This document shows, piece after piece, positions 34,170 to 42,430 of a stretch of 64,000 nucleotides of DNA. Source of the stretch: Shimia sp039969785 (GTDB lineage Bacteria > Pseudomonadota > Alphaproteobacteria > Rhodobacterales > Rhodobacteraceae). Position numbers and translations under genes: made by a program. The stretch covers positions 274,147 to 338,146 of the forward strand of contig NZ_JBDVNC010000022.1 of NCBI RefSeq assembly GCF_039969785.1, read 5' to 3'. Below the pieces are notes generated by a model. That model searched no databases, was not told where the DNA came from, and saw nothing but the letters and a program-made list of their open reading frames with translations. How positions within the stretch are numbered: the first letter of the stretch is position 1; the number at the start of each line of letters is the position of its first letter.

Positions 34170-36029
34170 ATGGAATTTTTTTTCGCCCAAATTCTGACGG
34201 GCCTTGCAAACGCAAGCTCTCTGTTTCTTGTGGCATGTGGCTTGTCGCTTATCTTCGGCGTGACACGCATTGTTAACTTTGCTCACGGAAGCCTCTACAT
34301 GCTGGGTGCCTACATCGGGTATTCCTTGATGCAAGTCCTTCCTGGTGGGTTAGGATTTTGGGCATCTATTCTTTTGGCCAGTGTTGCCGTTGGAATAATC
34401 GGCATTCTGATCGAAATGTTGGTCCTGCGTCCCGTGTACCGCGCACCAGAGCTGTTCCAATTGGTCGCGACCTTTGGGGTCATACTTGTGATCCAAGACC
34501 TTACCTTGCTGATTTGGGGCCCCGAAGATCTATTAGGCCCACGTGCGCCCGGTCTGCGTGGCGTTTTTCGAATTTTCGGGGAGCCAATCCCCAAATATGA
34601 CCTCGTCGTGCTGGCGATAACGCCATTTATCGCACTCGCCCTATGGTACCTGATCACAAAAACACGAGTGGGCGTCCTTGTACGGGCGGCAACGCAAGAC
34701 CGCGAAATGGTCGGTGCATTGGGCGTTAATCAAGCATGGCTGTTTACCGGCGTCTTTGCTTTGGGCTCTGCGCTGGCAGGTCTTGGCGGCGCGTTACAGC
34801 TGCCCAAAGGTGGTGCTGACTTGTTGATGGACTTCACTATCCTCACCCCAGTGTTTGTTGTCGTGGTGATCGGCGGCATGGGATCACTGCCCGGTGCATA
34901 TCTTGCTGCGGTCATTATTTCCGTGTTGAACGTATTTGGCATCACGTATGTGCCTCAATCCACCCTTGTGTTGATGTTTATCGTGATGATTGTCGTCTTG
35001 ATGGTCCGACCCTACGGTATCTTCGGTCGGGAAGAAGTCGCCGGCGAACATGGGCAGGTTGGAGAGCCGGAAGACCCGATCAAACCCGCGTCTTCTCGAA
35101 TTCGTATCCTTGTGGCGATTGGACTTGCTGGATTGGCTCTGTTGCCGCTCTACGGCACGTCTTTTTCCCAAGTTTTGGCGATCGACATTCTGATCTTTGC
35201 CCTGTTTGCGGCGAGCCTGCATTTCCTTCTTGGGCTTGGTGGCATGGTCAGCTTTGGTCACGCCGCGTACTATGGCGGCGGTGCTTATGTTGCAGCGCTC
35301 TTGGTGTCTCACCTCAATACCCCAATGGAGCTTGCATTCATGCTGGCCCCCCTTGGCGCAGGCGTCGCAGCGCTTGCGATTGGCTGGGTTTGTCTGCGCT
35401 CGACCGGCGTTTACTTTGCCATGTTAACCCTTGCCTTCGCCCAATTGTTATGGAGCCTCGTGTTCCAATGGGGTGATGTTACCGGCGGTGATGACGGGCT
35501 CGTCAATATCTGGCCGTCCGATTGGCTAAACGAAACAACCGCATTCTTCTACTTTACGTTGGTTATGGCGGTGGGCGGTATCGTCGTGCTGCGTCACATC
35601 GCGCATTCTCCATTTGGCTACGCTCTGCGCGCCGCCCGAGACAGCAAACGCCAAGCCGAGGCCACAGGCATCGACACTCACAAAGTTCAACTGCTGGCCT
35701 TTGGATTTGCCGGGCTTATGGGCGGCTTGGCGGGCGCATTGTTTGTATTCTCAAAGGGCAGTGTATTTCCCAACGAATTGGAAATCGCCCGGAGCTTTGA
35801 TGCCTTGATCGTGGTCTTTTTAGGCGGTGTCAAAACACTTGCGGGCGGCGTCGTTGGCGCCGGCTTCTTCAAAGGCATCGAAGAGACGCTTTTGCGGTTC
35901 GAATACTGGAGACTTGTGATGGGCCTTCTGATCATCGGTATCGTCATCCTTGCACCCGAAGGCGTCGTCGGCTCGTTCCGCAAGGCGGTCCGGCGGTTCA
36001 GTGGCGCGAATGAAGGAGACAGAACATGA
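34170..36029 (+). CDS. Fused branched-chain-type ABC permease (LivH-LivM)
   Basis: A 619-residue inner-membrane protein that joins both permease subunits. Residues about 1-290 are LivH-like, with F-G-V-T-R-I-V-N-F-A-H-G-S-L-Y-M-L-G-A and G-G-M-G-S-L-P-G-A. A charged linker at about 290-310 is followed by a LivM-like half, about 315-610, with L-G-L-G-G-M-V-S-F-G-H-A-A-Y-Y-G-G-G-A-Y. The LivM half also has R-A-A-R-D-S-K-R-Q-A-E-A-T-G, the loop that contacts the ATPases. Fusions of this kind are common in Rhodobacteraceae. It overlaps the ATPase gene by 4 bp. Confidence 0.95.
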   Translation: MEFFFAQILTGLANASSLFLVACGLSLIFGVTRIVNFAHGSLYMLGAYIGYSLMQVLPGGLGFWASILLASVAVGIIGILIEMLVLRPVYRAPELFQLVATFGVILVIQDLTLLIWGPEDLLGPRAPGLRGVFRIFGEPIPKYDLVVLAITPFIALALWYLITKTRVGVLVRAATQDREMVGALGVNQAWLFTGVFALGSALAGLGGALQLPKGGADLLMDFTILTPVFVVVVIGGMGSLPGAYLAAVIISVLNVFGITYVPQSTLVLMFIVMIVVLMVRPYGIFGREEVAGEHGQVGEPEDPIKPASSRIRILVAIGLAGLALLPLYGTSFSQVLAIDILIFALFAASLHFLLGLGGMVSFGHAAYYGGGAYVAALLVSHLNTPMELAFMLAPLGAGVAALAIGWVCLRSTGVYFAMLTLAFAQLLWSLVFQWGDVTGGDDGLVNIWPSDWLNETTAFFYFTLVMAVGGIVVLRHIAHSPFGYALRAARDSKRQAEATGIDTHKVQLLAFGFAGLMGGLAGALFVFSKGSVFPNELEIARSFDALIVVFLGGVKTLAGGVVGAGFFKGIEETLLRFEYWRLVMGLLIIGIVILAPEGVVGSFRKAVRRFSGANEGDRT

Positions 36030-36799
36030 GCATTGTTCTTGAGACCAAAGGTCTAAGCAAATCCTTCGGTGGGATCGTTGCCGTGGATGACGTGTCCTTC
36101 CAGCTTAAAAAGGGCGAGTTGCTTGCCTTGATCGGTCCGAACGGCGCGGGAAAAAGTACGTGTTTCAACATGCTCATGGGGCAACTGTCGCCAACTGCCG
36201 GTGACGTTTATCTGTCGGGCGAACGAATCAATGGGCTGCGGCCTCGCCAAATCTGGCGCAAAGGCGTAGGACGGACATTTCAGATCACCGCGACATACAG
36301 TTCGATGACTGTTGTTGAAAACGTGCAAATGGCGCTGCTTTCACACCACAAACAAGTGTTCCGCTTTAAGCCTTATGCGCACCGGATGTATCACGCAGAT
36401 GCCATCGCGCTTTTGGAAAAGGTTGGCATGTCTGAGCAGGCTGAACGGCACTGTGCCGTGCTTGCATACGGCGACCTAAAACGAATGGAGCTTGCTATAG
36501 CTCTGGCACATGAGCCGGTTTTGTTGCTGATGGACGAGCCGACCGCCGGAATGGCTCCGAAGGAACGCGTGGCCCTCATGCAGCTAACGGCTGACATTGT
36601 TCGCGACGAGCAGGTCAGCGTCTTGTTTACCGAACATGACATGGACGTTGTTTTTGCCCATGCACACCGAATTATGGTGCTCAACCGTGGCAAGTTAATT
36701 GCCGAAGGCAACGCCACCGAAATCCGTAATAGCCCCCTTGTCCAAGAAGTCTACCTAGGTGGCGGAACACTATTTGCCGAGGAAGACGCACATGCTTAA
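36026..36799 (+). CDS. ABC transporter ATP-binding protein, LivG type
   Basis: A 257-residue ATPase of the branched-chain importer. The Walker A is G-P-N-G-A-G-K-S-T, the Walker B is L-L-L-M-D-E-P-T-A-G-M and the switch His is in F-T-E-H-D-M-D-V-V-F. The signature loop is degenerate: V-L-A-Y-G-D-L-K-R-M-E stands where LSGGQ or LPYGQQRR is common, and relatives with AYGDLKRLE exist. The C-terminal L-V-Q-E-V-Y-L-G-G is the LivG hallmark. It overlaps the permease by 4 bp and LivF by 8 bp. Confidence 0.94.
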   Translation: MSIVLETKGLSKSFGGIVAVDDVSFQLKKGELLALIGPNGAGKSTCFNMLMGQLSPTAGDVYLSGERINGLRPRQIWRKGVGRTFQITATYSSMTVVENVQMALLSHHKQVFRFKPYAHRMYHADAIALLEKVGMSEQAERHCAVLAYGDLKRMELAIALAHEPVLLLMDEPTAGMAPKERVALMQLTADIVRDEQVSVLFTEHDMDVVFAHAHRIMVLNRGKLIAEGNATEIRNSPLVQEVYLGGGTLFAEEDAHA

Positions 36800-37493
36800 C
36801 GTTGACGAAGTGAACAGTTTCTACGGTAAAGCGCATGTCCTGCGCGACCTCAGTTTTTCCGTGCCGAAAGGCAATGTTGTGGCCCTTCTTGGTCGCAATG
36901 GGGCGGGCAAAACCACCACCATGAAGTCCATTATGCAACTGGTACGCCCTGCTTCCGGTATGGTCACATTTGACGGACACTCAATCGTTGGATCGCAGCC
37001 GCATAAGGTCGCAAAACTGGGCTTAGGGTACGTCCCTGAAGAACGCCGCATTTTCACCGATCTGACCGTGGCAGAGAATTTGATCGTAGGCAAACAGCCC
37101 CCGCGCGAAGGTGCAGTGACATGGTCAGAAGAGATGTTGTTCGAGCTGTTTCCAAACCTAGCAGAACGCCGCAACAACCGCGGCAAGGCCTTGTCCGGCG
37201 GGGAGCAACAAATGCTGACGATTGCACGGACTTTGATGGGCAATCCGTCTTTCGTGTTGTTGGACGAACCCAGCGAAGGCGTCGCCCCTGTCATTGTGGA
37301 GCAGATGGTCAAAGTCATTCAACAACTGAAATCCGAAGGCCTTACCGTCTTGTTATCCGAGCAAAACCTTCACTTCGCACAGGCCGTCGCCGACCTTGTG
37401 GTGATCATCGAAAGCGGCGTGCAAGTCTATCATGGCACCCTGAAAGACCTCAACGCACATCCTGAAATCCGCGACGCGTATCTGGCGGCCTAA
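36792..37493 (+). CDS. ABC transporter ATP-binding protein, LivF type
   Basis: A 233-residue second ATPase of the importer. The ATG at 36792 is chosen: it begins L-N-V-D-E-V-N-S-F-Y-G-K, with GGAAG about 8 bp upstream. The Walker A is G-R-N-G-A-G-K-T-T-T, the signature A-L-S-G-G-E-Q-Q-M-L-T and the Walker B F-V-L-L-D-E-P-S-E-G-V-A-P. This LivF-type DEPSEGLAP version separates it from LivG. It ends the transport operon, 17 bp before a decayed gene. Confidence 0.95.
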   Translation: MLNVDEVNSFYGKAHVLRDLSFSVPKGNVVALLGRNGAGKTTTMKSIMQLVRPASGMVTFDGHSIVGSQPHKVAKLGLGYVPEERRIFTDLTVAENLIVGKQPPREGAVTWSEEMLFELFPNLAERRNNRGKALSGGEQQMLTIARTLMGNPSFVLLDEPSEGVAPVIVEQMVKVIQQLKSEGLTVLLSEQNLHFAQAVADLVVIIESGVQVYHGTLKDLNAHPEIRDAYLAA

Positions 37494-37510
37494 ATTACGG
37501 GACTCTGACG

Positions 37511-37933
37511 ATGACAACACCATTCAAAGCCAAAGGTAGGTGTCAGTGAGAAGCAAAGCCGGTCACCATTGAATACACTGAGCGCCTAGTTGAGACACAA
37601 TTCTGTCTATGCACCGATTGCACCAACACCTGTGGCGGCGCGCTTGCTCTGTTTGCAGTGGTCCAGAGCGCTAGGTTTGAGATCGCGGCGGGCGCATCTA
37701 AGATCAAAAACTTTGACACCAATCTCACGTGCCACCGAAAACATTGCCAAGGCTGCGGATGTCATATGTTTTCGGAAGTCGACGTATTTCCCGAATTGGT
37801 GCTGGTCCATGTCCCAACACTTGAACGCGGCCAAAACGAAGGAACCGCACCAGACCGCTGGGTCTTTAAGGACTCGAGCCACCCGATGTTTCGAATTCCA
37901 GACGACGGGCTGCCAATATATCCCGGCTGGTAG
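37511..37933 (+). pseudogene. GFA-family protein gene interrupted by an in-frame TGA
   Basis: From the ATG at 37511 the frame reads MTTPFKAKGRCQ, then TGA (37547-37549), then 128 further codons in the same frame. The GFA (CENP-V/glutathione-dependent formaldehyde-activating) fold has a first C-x-C motif exactly here, so the TGA replaces the second Cys. Further on, C-L-C-T-D-C and C-Q-G-C-G-C-H-M-F are the other zinc ligands, so the rest is well kept. Most likely a recent pseudogene. A selenocysteine codon is a formal alternative. Confidence 0.7.
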
Positions 37934-37984
37934 GTCTCAACTAAACTGTGCCGCGTCGAGGACGATCGCGAAGTCAGCGCTGTT

Positions 37985-38254
37985 GTGACAGTCGCAGCAA
38001 AACCGGGTATGGAGCGCATCCAGGAGGCAGTTCAACGCACTGTCCGAACCCATGCAAACGCCAATGAGGGACGCGTGCATTGCGACATTCAACGCGATGT
38101 CTATAACCGCCGCAATTTTGTAATCTCCGAAACGTGGAGCAATCGGTCGACCTTTGAGGCCCACGGAGTTTCCGCCTACTTGGACGTCCACAAACGCGCC
38201 GTTTGACCATTGGTCGAGGCCGGTGGGGCAAACGTTACTCAAGCCATGACGTAG
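37985..38254 (+). pseudogene. Antibiotic-biosynthesis-monooxygenase (ABM) domain remnant
   Basis: The frame reads T-V-A-A-K-P-G-M-E-R-I-Q-E-A-V and R-D-V-Y-N-R-R-N-F-V-I-S-E-T-W-S-N-R-S-T-F-E-A-H, a normal ABM (YgiN-like) pattern. It stops at 38206, about 20 residues early. The missing tail L-V-E-A-G-G-A-N-V-T-Q-A-M-T follows in another frame up to 38254, so one frameshift near 38200 has split it. No ATG start is seen. Confidence 0.5.
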
Positions 38255-38345
38255 CACTCATTCTTCCCATTCAGCGCAACGTCTACTGCTGCATTTTGGC
38301 TCTGATTGAGAGAGGCCAACCGAAAGGTGGCGTGATCACCGAAAA

Positions 38346-38378
38346 AGGGCGGCGTGCCTTAGCAAGCTCCGCCGCCCT
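38346..38378 (-). terminator. Rho-independent terminator of the cox operon
   Basis: On the minus strand a perfect 9-bp G+C stem (AGGGCGGCG with CGCCGCCCT) is followed directly by TTTTT. It begins 40 bp after the coxG stop and closes the leftward operon. Confidence 0.88.
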
Positions 38379-38418
38379 GGCAACGATGTCTGATACATGT
38401 TCTGCGTATGTCAGATCG

Positions 38419-38874
38419 TTATGCTGCGACTTCTTCGTTTACGACGTCTGCGAAAGACTTAAAAAACTTAGCCGCCAGTTTTTTTGCGGTACTTTGAATC
38501 AACCTGCTACCAAGTTGCGCTAGCTTTCCGCCAATGTCGGCCTTGGCTTCATATCGCAGGATCGTCTGGTTAGGGCCATCCGCCGTAAGCGTAACATCTG
38601 CCCCGCCTTTCGCGTGACCCGCAGCCCCGCCATTCCCTTGTCCCGTAAGCGAAAACGCATCGGGTGCGCCTGTGGTATCAAGTTGTACGTTACCGCTGAA
38701 CTTGGCCTTCACAGGGCCAATTTTTAGCACAACTTTCGCTTCAAGTTCAGAGTCCGAATGTTTGATCAATTCTTCGCAACCAGGGATGCATTGTCGCAAG
38801 ATTTCTGGATCGTTCAACGCAGCGTATACGCGTTCATTAGATGCATTGATGATAATTTCGTCTGAGAGTTTCAT
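38419..38874 (-). CDS. coxG: CoxG-like membrane-anchoring / carbon monoxide dehydrogenase accessory protein
   Basis: A 151-residue START/polyketide-cyclase-like protein of the CoxG family, thought to recruit CO dehydrogenase to the membrane. The ATG at 38874 has AAGGA 8-9 bp upstream. It has the family marks I-N-A-S-N-E-R-V-Y-A-A-L-N-D-P-E-I-L-R-Q, C-I-P-G-C-E-E-L and L-V-R-Y-E-A-K-A-D-I-G-G-K-L-A-Q-L-G-S-R-L (with I-L in place of L-V here). It is the last gene of the operon, 14 bp after a 30-codon gene. Confidence 0.92.
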   Translation of the reverse strand: MKLSDEIIINASNERVYAALNDPEILRQCIPGCEELIKHSDSELEAKVVLKIGPVKAKFSGNVQLDTTGAPDAFSLTGQGNGGAAGHAKGGADVTLTADGPNQTILRYEAKADIGGKLAQLGSRLIQSTAKKLAAKFFKSFADVVNEEVAA

Positions 38875-38888
38875 GGTTTGTCCTTTGG

Positions 38889-38981
38889 TTAGCAACAAGG
38901 AAATCTGATGTTTTCAGCTTGTTCGGGGGTCAGTGCCCAAATGCAGCGCATCCGTCTGATTATTTTCTTCAGTACCTTCAT
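38889..38981 (-). CDS. 30-residue protein in the cox operon
   Basis: A frame of 30 codons starting MKVLKKIIRRMRCIWALTPE and ending Q-A-E-N-I-R-F-P-C-C. Its ATG overlaps the stop of the mocA-like gene (ATGA), and GGAG lies 8 bp before it. Its stop is 14 bp before coxG. Coupling, ribosome site and the basic amphipathic N-terminus with a Cys-Cys end suggest a real small protein, perhaps a membrane- or metal-associated one. It is too short for routine gene callers. I do not know its family. Confidence 0.6.
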   Translation of the reverse strand: MKVLKKIIRRMRCIWALTPEQAENIRFPCC

Positions 38982-39562
38982 ATTGTCTTCTCCGTGTTAT
39001 CGACGGTCGCCGCATCGTAGGCTTCGGGTGTGTCCACATCGGCGTAAAAACCGCAGGACGTCAGCGCATGAAACTGCACATGATCGGGGTTGGCGCGGAT
39101 GAACTTGCGCCTTGGCGATCTGGGATCGGCCAGTAGACGGTCGCGCGGCGTGCCTAGCACAAGGATTGGATTGCCACGTTGCCCATCCAGCTGAGGTATG
39201 GAGATGCGTACGGCGTCGCCGGCTTTATGCGCCTTTGACAACATCTGCAGATCGCTGCTTGTCAGAGTTGGTTGATCACTCAACCCGATCAGAATCTGAA
39301 CGGCTTGCTCAACGGCACGCAACCCGCAGGCCACAGAGGACTGTTGACCATCAGAGTAATTTGGATTGTGGACGACCTGCACTACAGATCTGTCCAAGCA
39401 TGCTTTGACTGCGTCGACCTCATGCCCGGTTACCACCACACGATAGGTCGCAACCATATGCTGGATCATCGGCACCCCATGGATTGGCAAAAGCAACTTG
39501 TTCCGCTCACCGATACGGCTCGAAAGCCCTGCAGCCAACATGATCGGTTTTATCTCACACAT
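38978..39562 (-). CDS. mocA: MobA/MocA-like nucleotidyltransferase (molybdopterin cytidylyltransferase)
   Basis: A 194-residue NTP transferase that would join CMP to molybdopterin; CO dehydrogenase uses the cytosine dinucleotide form. The nucleotide-binding start L-A-A-G-L-S-S-R-I-G and K-L-L-L-P-I-H-G-V-P-M are present, as are L-S-D-Q-P-T-L with the metal-binding Asp, G-Q-R-G-N-P-I-L-V and D-V-D-T-P-E-A-Y. Between H-M-V-A-T-Y-R and V-V-V-T-G-H about ten residues usual in the family are absent, a possible small in-frame deletion. It overlaps coxF by 8 bp. Confidence 0.87.
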   Translation of the reverse strand: MCEIKPIMLAAGLSSRIGERNKLLLPIHGVPMIQHMVATYRVVVTGHEVDAVKACLDRSVVQVVHNPNYSDGQQSSVACGLRAVEQAVQILIGLSDQPTLTSSDLQMLSKAHKAGDAVRISIPQLDGQRGNPILVLGTPRDRLLADPRSPRRKFIRANPDHVQFHALTSCGFYADVDTPEAYDAATVDNTEKTI

Positions 39563-40334
39563 CGGTTTTATGCAGCGCGAGTCGGCGTTCTTTTATCAAC
39601 TGCGCAAGGATCGATAGGGCGATTTCTTCGGGAGTGACTGCGCCTAGATCAAGCCCCGCTGGAGCATGCACTTGATCAATTAATGACTGTGCAATGCCAG
39701 CAGCGGTCAACTTTTCCGAGAGTGCGGTATATTTCCGCTGACTGCCAACAAAGGCGATGTAGTCAGGATGGGCTGTGCAGGCGGATGTCAAAGCGTCGAT
39801 ATCGCCCTGCCCCTGTGTGGCGATCACCACGAAGCGTTGTCGTTGCAATTTGCCATCGTCAAGTGTCGTCGTGACCGACCAATGAAACTGAGGGGCCAAC
39901 GCAATAAGCGCTTGCGCCACAGGTGAGGTGCCGATTACGGCCAACTGCGGTGTGGGAATACAAGGTTCGATAAAAATATCCACCGTCCCGCGTGACGGGC
40001 AACCATTTCTGGCAAAGCGCGTTCCATCGACTTCATCCCCCGCGCTCACACCCTTTTCGGCAAGCAAGTCTTCCGGCGCGACGGAAACAAGCTGTGGCGT
40101 TCCGTCTTGCAAAGCCTGCACCGTTGCGCGTTTGACCGCCCCGCGTGTGCAGCCGCCGCCAAGCCAACCTTGCAGAATTGTCCCATCAGCGCTTAGCAGT
40201 GCCTTGGCCCCTGGTTTGGCCGCAGTGGCCCCAGCCGTGCGCACAATGGTGGCAAAGGCAAAGGGCTCGTCACGGGCACGCAGCTCTTGCGCTGCATCGG
40301 CCAGATCGGTTGATAGAATTTCCGCAGGTGTCAT
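39555..40334 (-). CDS. coxF: XdhC/CoxF family maturation protein
   Basis: A 259-residue protein of the XdhC/CoxI family, which binds and sulfurates or inserts the molybdenum cofactor. The N-terminal XdhC domain (about 12-85) has A-T-I-V-R-T-A-G-A-T-A-A-K-P-G-A-K and W-L-G-G-G-C. The C-terminal Rossmann domain (about 125-225) has L-A-V-I-G-T-S-P-V-A-Q and the end H-A-P-A-G-L-D-L-G-A-V-T-P-E-E-I-A-L-S-I. It overlaps coxE by 4 bp and mocA by 8 bp. Confidence 0.92.
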   Translation of the reverse strand: MTPAEILSTDLADAAQELRARDEPFAFATIVRTAGATAAKPGAKALLSADGTILQGWLGGGCTRGAVKRATVQALQDGTPQLVSVAPEDLLAEKGVSAGDEVDGTRFARNGCPSRGTVDIFIEPCIPTPQLAVIGTSPVAQALIALAPQFHWSVTTTLDDGKLQRQRFVVIATQGQGDIDALTSACTAHPDYIAFVGSQRKYTALSEKLTAAGIAQSLIDQVHAPAGLDLGAVTPEEIALSILAQLIKERRLALHKTDV

Positions 40335-41512
40335 AGTATGGTCAAATCCCGCTCTAAGGCTGCCAGATCACTCAGAGTATTGGCGGCTTTGAAGACATCA
40401 AGATGCGGTAAGGCTGCTGACATGCCAGCTGCGATCGGGGCATATTCTGACCAACCTTTCAACGGGTTGAGCCAAATCACTTTGCAGCCGCGTTTGCGCA
40501 GTTTCTCTAAAGCATCGCCAATCATTTCGGGCGCTTCGGTGTCATAGCCGTCGGACAGGATCATCACCACACTGCGCCCATCAACAAACCGTCTTGCGTA
40601 TGTATCGGCAAAGCGCATCAGAGATGGTCCAATCTTTGATCCGCCCCCAAACCCGTCGGCCATTAGGGACATCCGACCAATCGCGCGCATGGCATCCTTG
40701 TCGCGAAGGGCTTCGGTGATCCGCACGAGGCGCGTGTGAAACAGGTAGGCGTCAGCAGCCGCATCCGTCCGCATCATTCCAGCCAGAAAGGCTAAAAAAA
40801 CCTTTGCGTAAACGGACATCGACCCGGACACATCACATAGCGCCACGATCTTACGGGTGCGATCCGGGCGCCTCTTATGCAGCAACCGCAGGGGTTCTCC
40901 ACCTGTGGCAAGGCTGGCACGTATCGTTTTACGAAAATGCAATCGATCGCCTTTTCGCGCAGCCATGCGACGGCGCGAACGTTGATCACGCAGGGCCGCA
41001 CCGATCCGGCGAGCGGCATCTTCAGCCTCGGCAATCTCTTCAGGCCGGACCAAATCACGCAAGTCTTTGCGGGCCAAATTGTGCTGATTGGTAGCGATCA
41101 ATTTTCCAGTGCCGTCGCTGTCCACCTCACCTTCGCCTGCCTCCGGGGCCGTCGCCGACCCTGCCGTCCCAGCGTCCTGCCCTTTGGCATCGCGAGAGGA
41201 ATGCACATCATCGCAAGTCGGAGTGTTTTGCGACGGCACAACTTTTCTTCGAACCCGCCCCATATCCATCCAGTAGCTGTTGAACAGATCATCGAACCGT
41301 TCAGCCTCTTCCTTGCATCCCGCACAAACTGCCCGCAATGCACGGCGGCTTTCATCGGGTTGGATCGTGTCGACCAACGCCAAGGCCGCCATCGCAACCT
41401 CCGCCTCCGCCACGCCCAACCGCAGCCCGTTTTCGCGCAAATGCACAATAAATGCGGCGACCCGTGCAGATGGCCCTGGGTCGCGGGCGGCAAATTTGGT
41501 GATACGGCTCAT
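40331..41512 (-). CDS. coxE: CoxE, von Willebrand factor A domain protein
   Basis: A 393-residue VWA protein that works with the CoxD ATPase in maturing the Cu-S-Mo centre of CO dehydrogenase. An alpha-helical N-terminal half (about 1-200) with an acidic low-complexity segment is followed by the VWA domain (about 215-390). Its metal-ion-dependent adhesion site D-V-S-G-S-M-S is intact, along with I-L-S-D-G-Y-D-T-E. It overlaps coxD and coxF by 4 bp each. Confidence 0.93.
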   Translation of the reverse strand: MSRITKFAARDPGPSARVAAFIVHLRENGLRLGVAEAEVAMAALALVDTIQPDESRRALRAVCAGCKEEAERFDDLFNSYWMDMGRVRRKVVPSQNTPTCDDVHSSRDAKGQDAGTAGSATAPEAGEGEVDSDGTGKLIATNQHNLARKDLRDLVRPEEIAEAEDAARRIGAALRDQRSRRRMAARKGDRLHFRKTIRASLATGGEPLRLLHKRRPDRTRKIVALCDVSGSMSVYAKVFLAFLAGMMRTDAAADAYLFHTRLVRITEALRDKDAMRAIGRMSLMADGFGGGSKIGPSLMRFADTYARRFVDGRSVVMILSDGYDTEAPEMIGDALEKLRKRGCKVIWLNPLKGWSEYAPIAAGMSAALPHLDVFKAANTLSDLAALERDLTIL

Positions 41513-42384
41513 GCCGCGCGGCCTGCGATACGCCCAGCGACCTCGGGCGTGATATGGGCCTGATCACTTTGGGTTTTCAACAAAGTTGTCAGCGTCGCTT
41601 GTAACACCGCAGGATCATTCGTCAGGTCTGCAATTCCCAAGCCCATCAAGGCCGCGGCAAAATCCAGCATCTCGGCAACGCCAGGCATTTTCTCAAGCTC
41701 TTCTTCGCGCAATTTTTGGACGAAACCGACGATCTGATTTGCCAGATGCGCCTCAACTTCTGGGCAGCGCGCTTTGAGGATCTCCAGTTCGGTCGTGAAG
41801 TCAGGGTATTCGACGTAAGAATAAAGACAACGGCGGCGTAGTGCATCTGACAGGTCGCGGGTACCATTGGATGTCAGGATTACGATTGGCCGGGTCGTGG
41901 CGAAAATTGTACCCAGCTCGGGGATCGACACCTGAAAGTCAGACAGGATTTCCAGCAAGTAAGCTTCAAATTCTTCATCCGCACGGTCAATTTCGTCGAT
42001 TAGCAGCACCGGTGGTGCGTCTTGGGTGATCGCTGCGAGCAATGGCCGCTCAAGCAGGAAGTCCCGTGAGAAAATGCGATCTTCTACCGCTTTGCCCGTC
42101 TCCCCATCCTCGGCCGCCGCACGGATGGCCAGCAATTGTCGCTGATAGTTCCACTCATAAATAGCTTGCGCGGCATCCAACCCCTCATAGCACTGCAACC
42201 GGATCAGGCGTGAGTCCTTTACCTGCGATAGGGTGCGCGCAATCTCGGTTTTACCAACACCCGCAGCCCCTTCCAGCAACAAAGGACGGCCCAGCGACAA
42301 GGCCAGTTGCAAAGCAACCGCCAAGTCGTCAGAGGCCACATAGCCCTTGTCGGCGAGCGCGGTTTTCAAGTCAGTCCAAGTCAT
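41509..42384 (-). CDS. coxD: CoxD, MoxR-type AAA+ ATPase
   Basis: A 291-residue AAA+ ATPase. The ATG at 42384 has GGAG 7 bp upstream and gives the usual N-terminus T-W-T-D-L-K-T-A-L; a longer reading only runs antisense through the end of coxL. The Walker A is G-A-A-G-V-G-K-T-E, the Walker B V-L-L-I-D-E-I-D-R-A-D-E, and sensor 1 I-V-I-L-T-S-N-G-T-R. In Oligotropha, CoxD drives sulfur and copper insertion into the Mo site. It lies 46 bp after coxL. Confidence 0.94.
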   Translation of the reverse strand: MTWTDLKTALADKGYVASDDLAVALQLALSLGRPLLLEGAAGVGKTEIARTLSQVKDSRLIRLQCYEGLDAAQAIYEWNYQRQLLAIRAAAEDGETGKAVEDRIFSRDFLLERPLLAAITQDAPPVLLIDEIDRADEEFEAYLLEILSDFQVSIPELGTIFATTRPIVILTSNGTRDLSDALRRRCLYSYVEYPDFTTELEILKARCPEVEAHLANQIVGFVQKLREEELEKMPGVAEMLDFAAALMGLGIADLTNDPAVLQATLTTLLKTQSDQAHITPEVAGRIAGRAA

Positions 42385-42430
42385 GATGTGCTCCGTAAGG
42401 TGAGCAATACTGCCCACCCTACCCTTCCGA

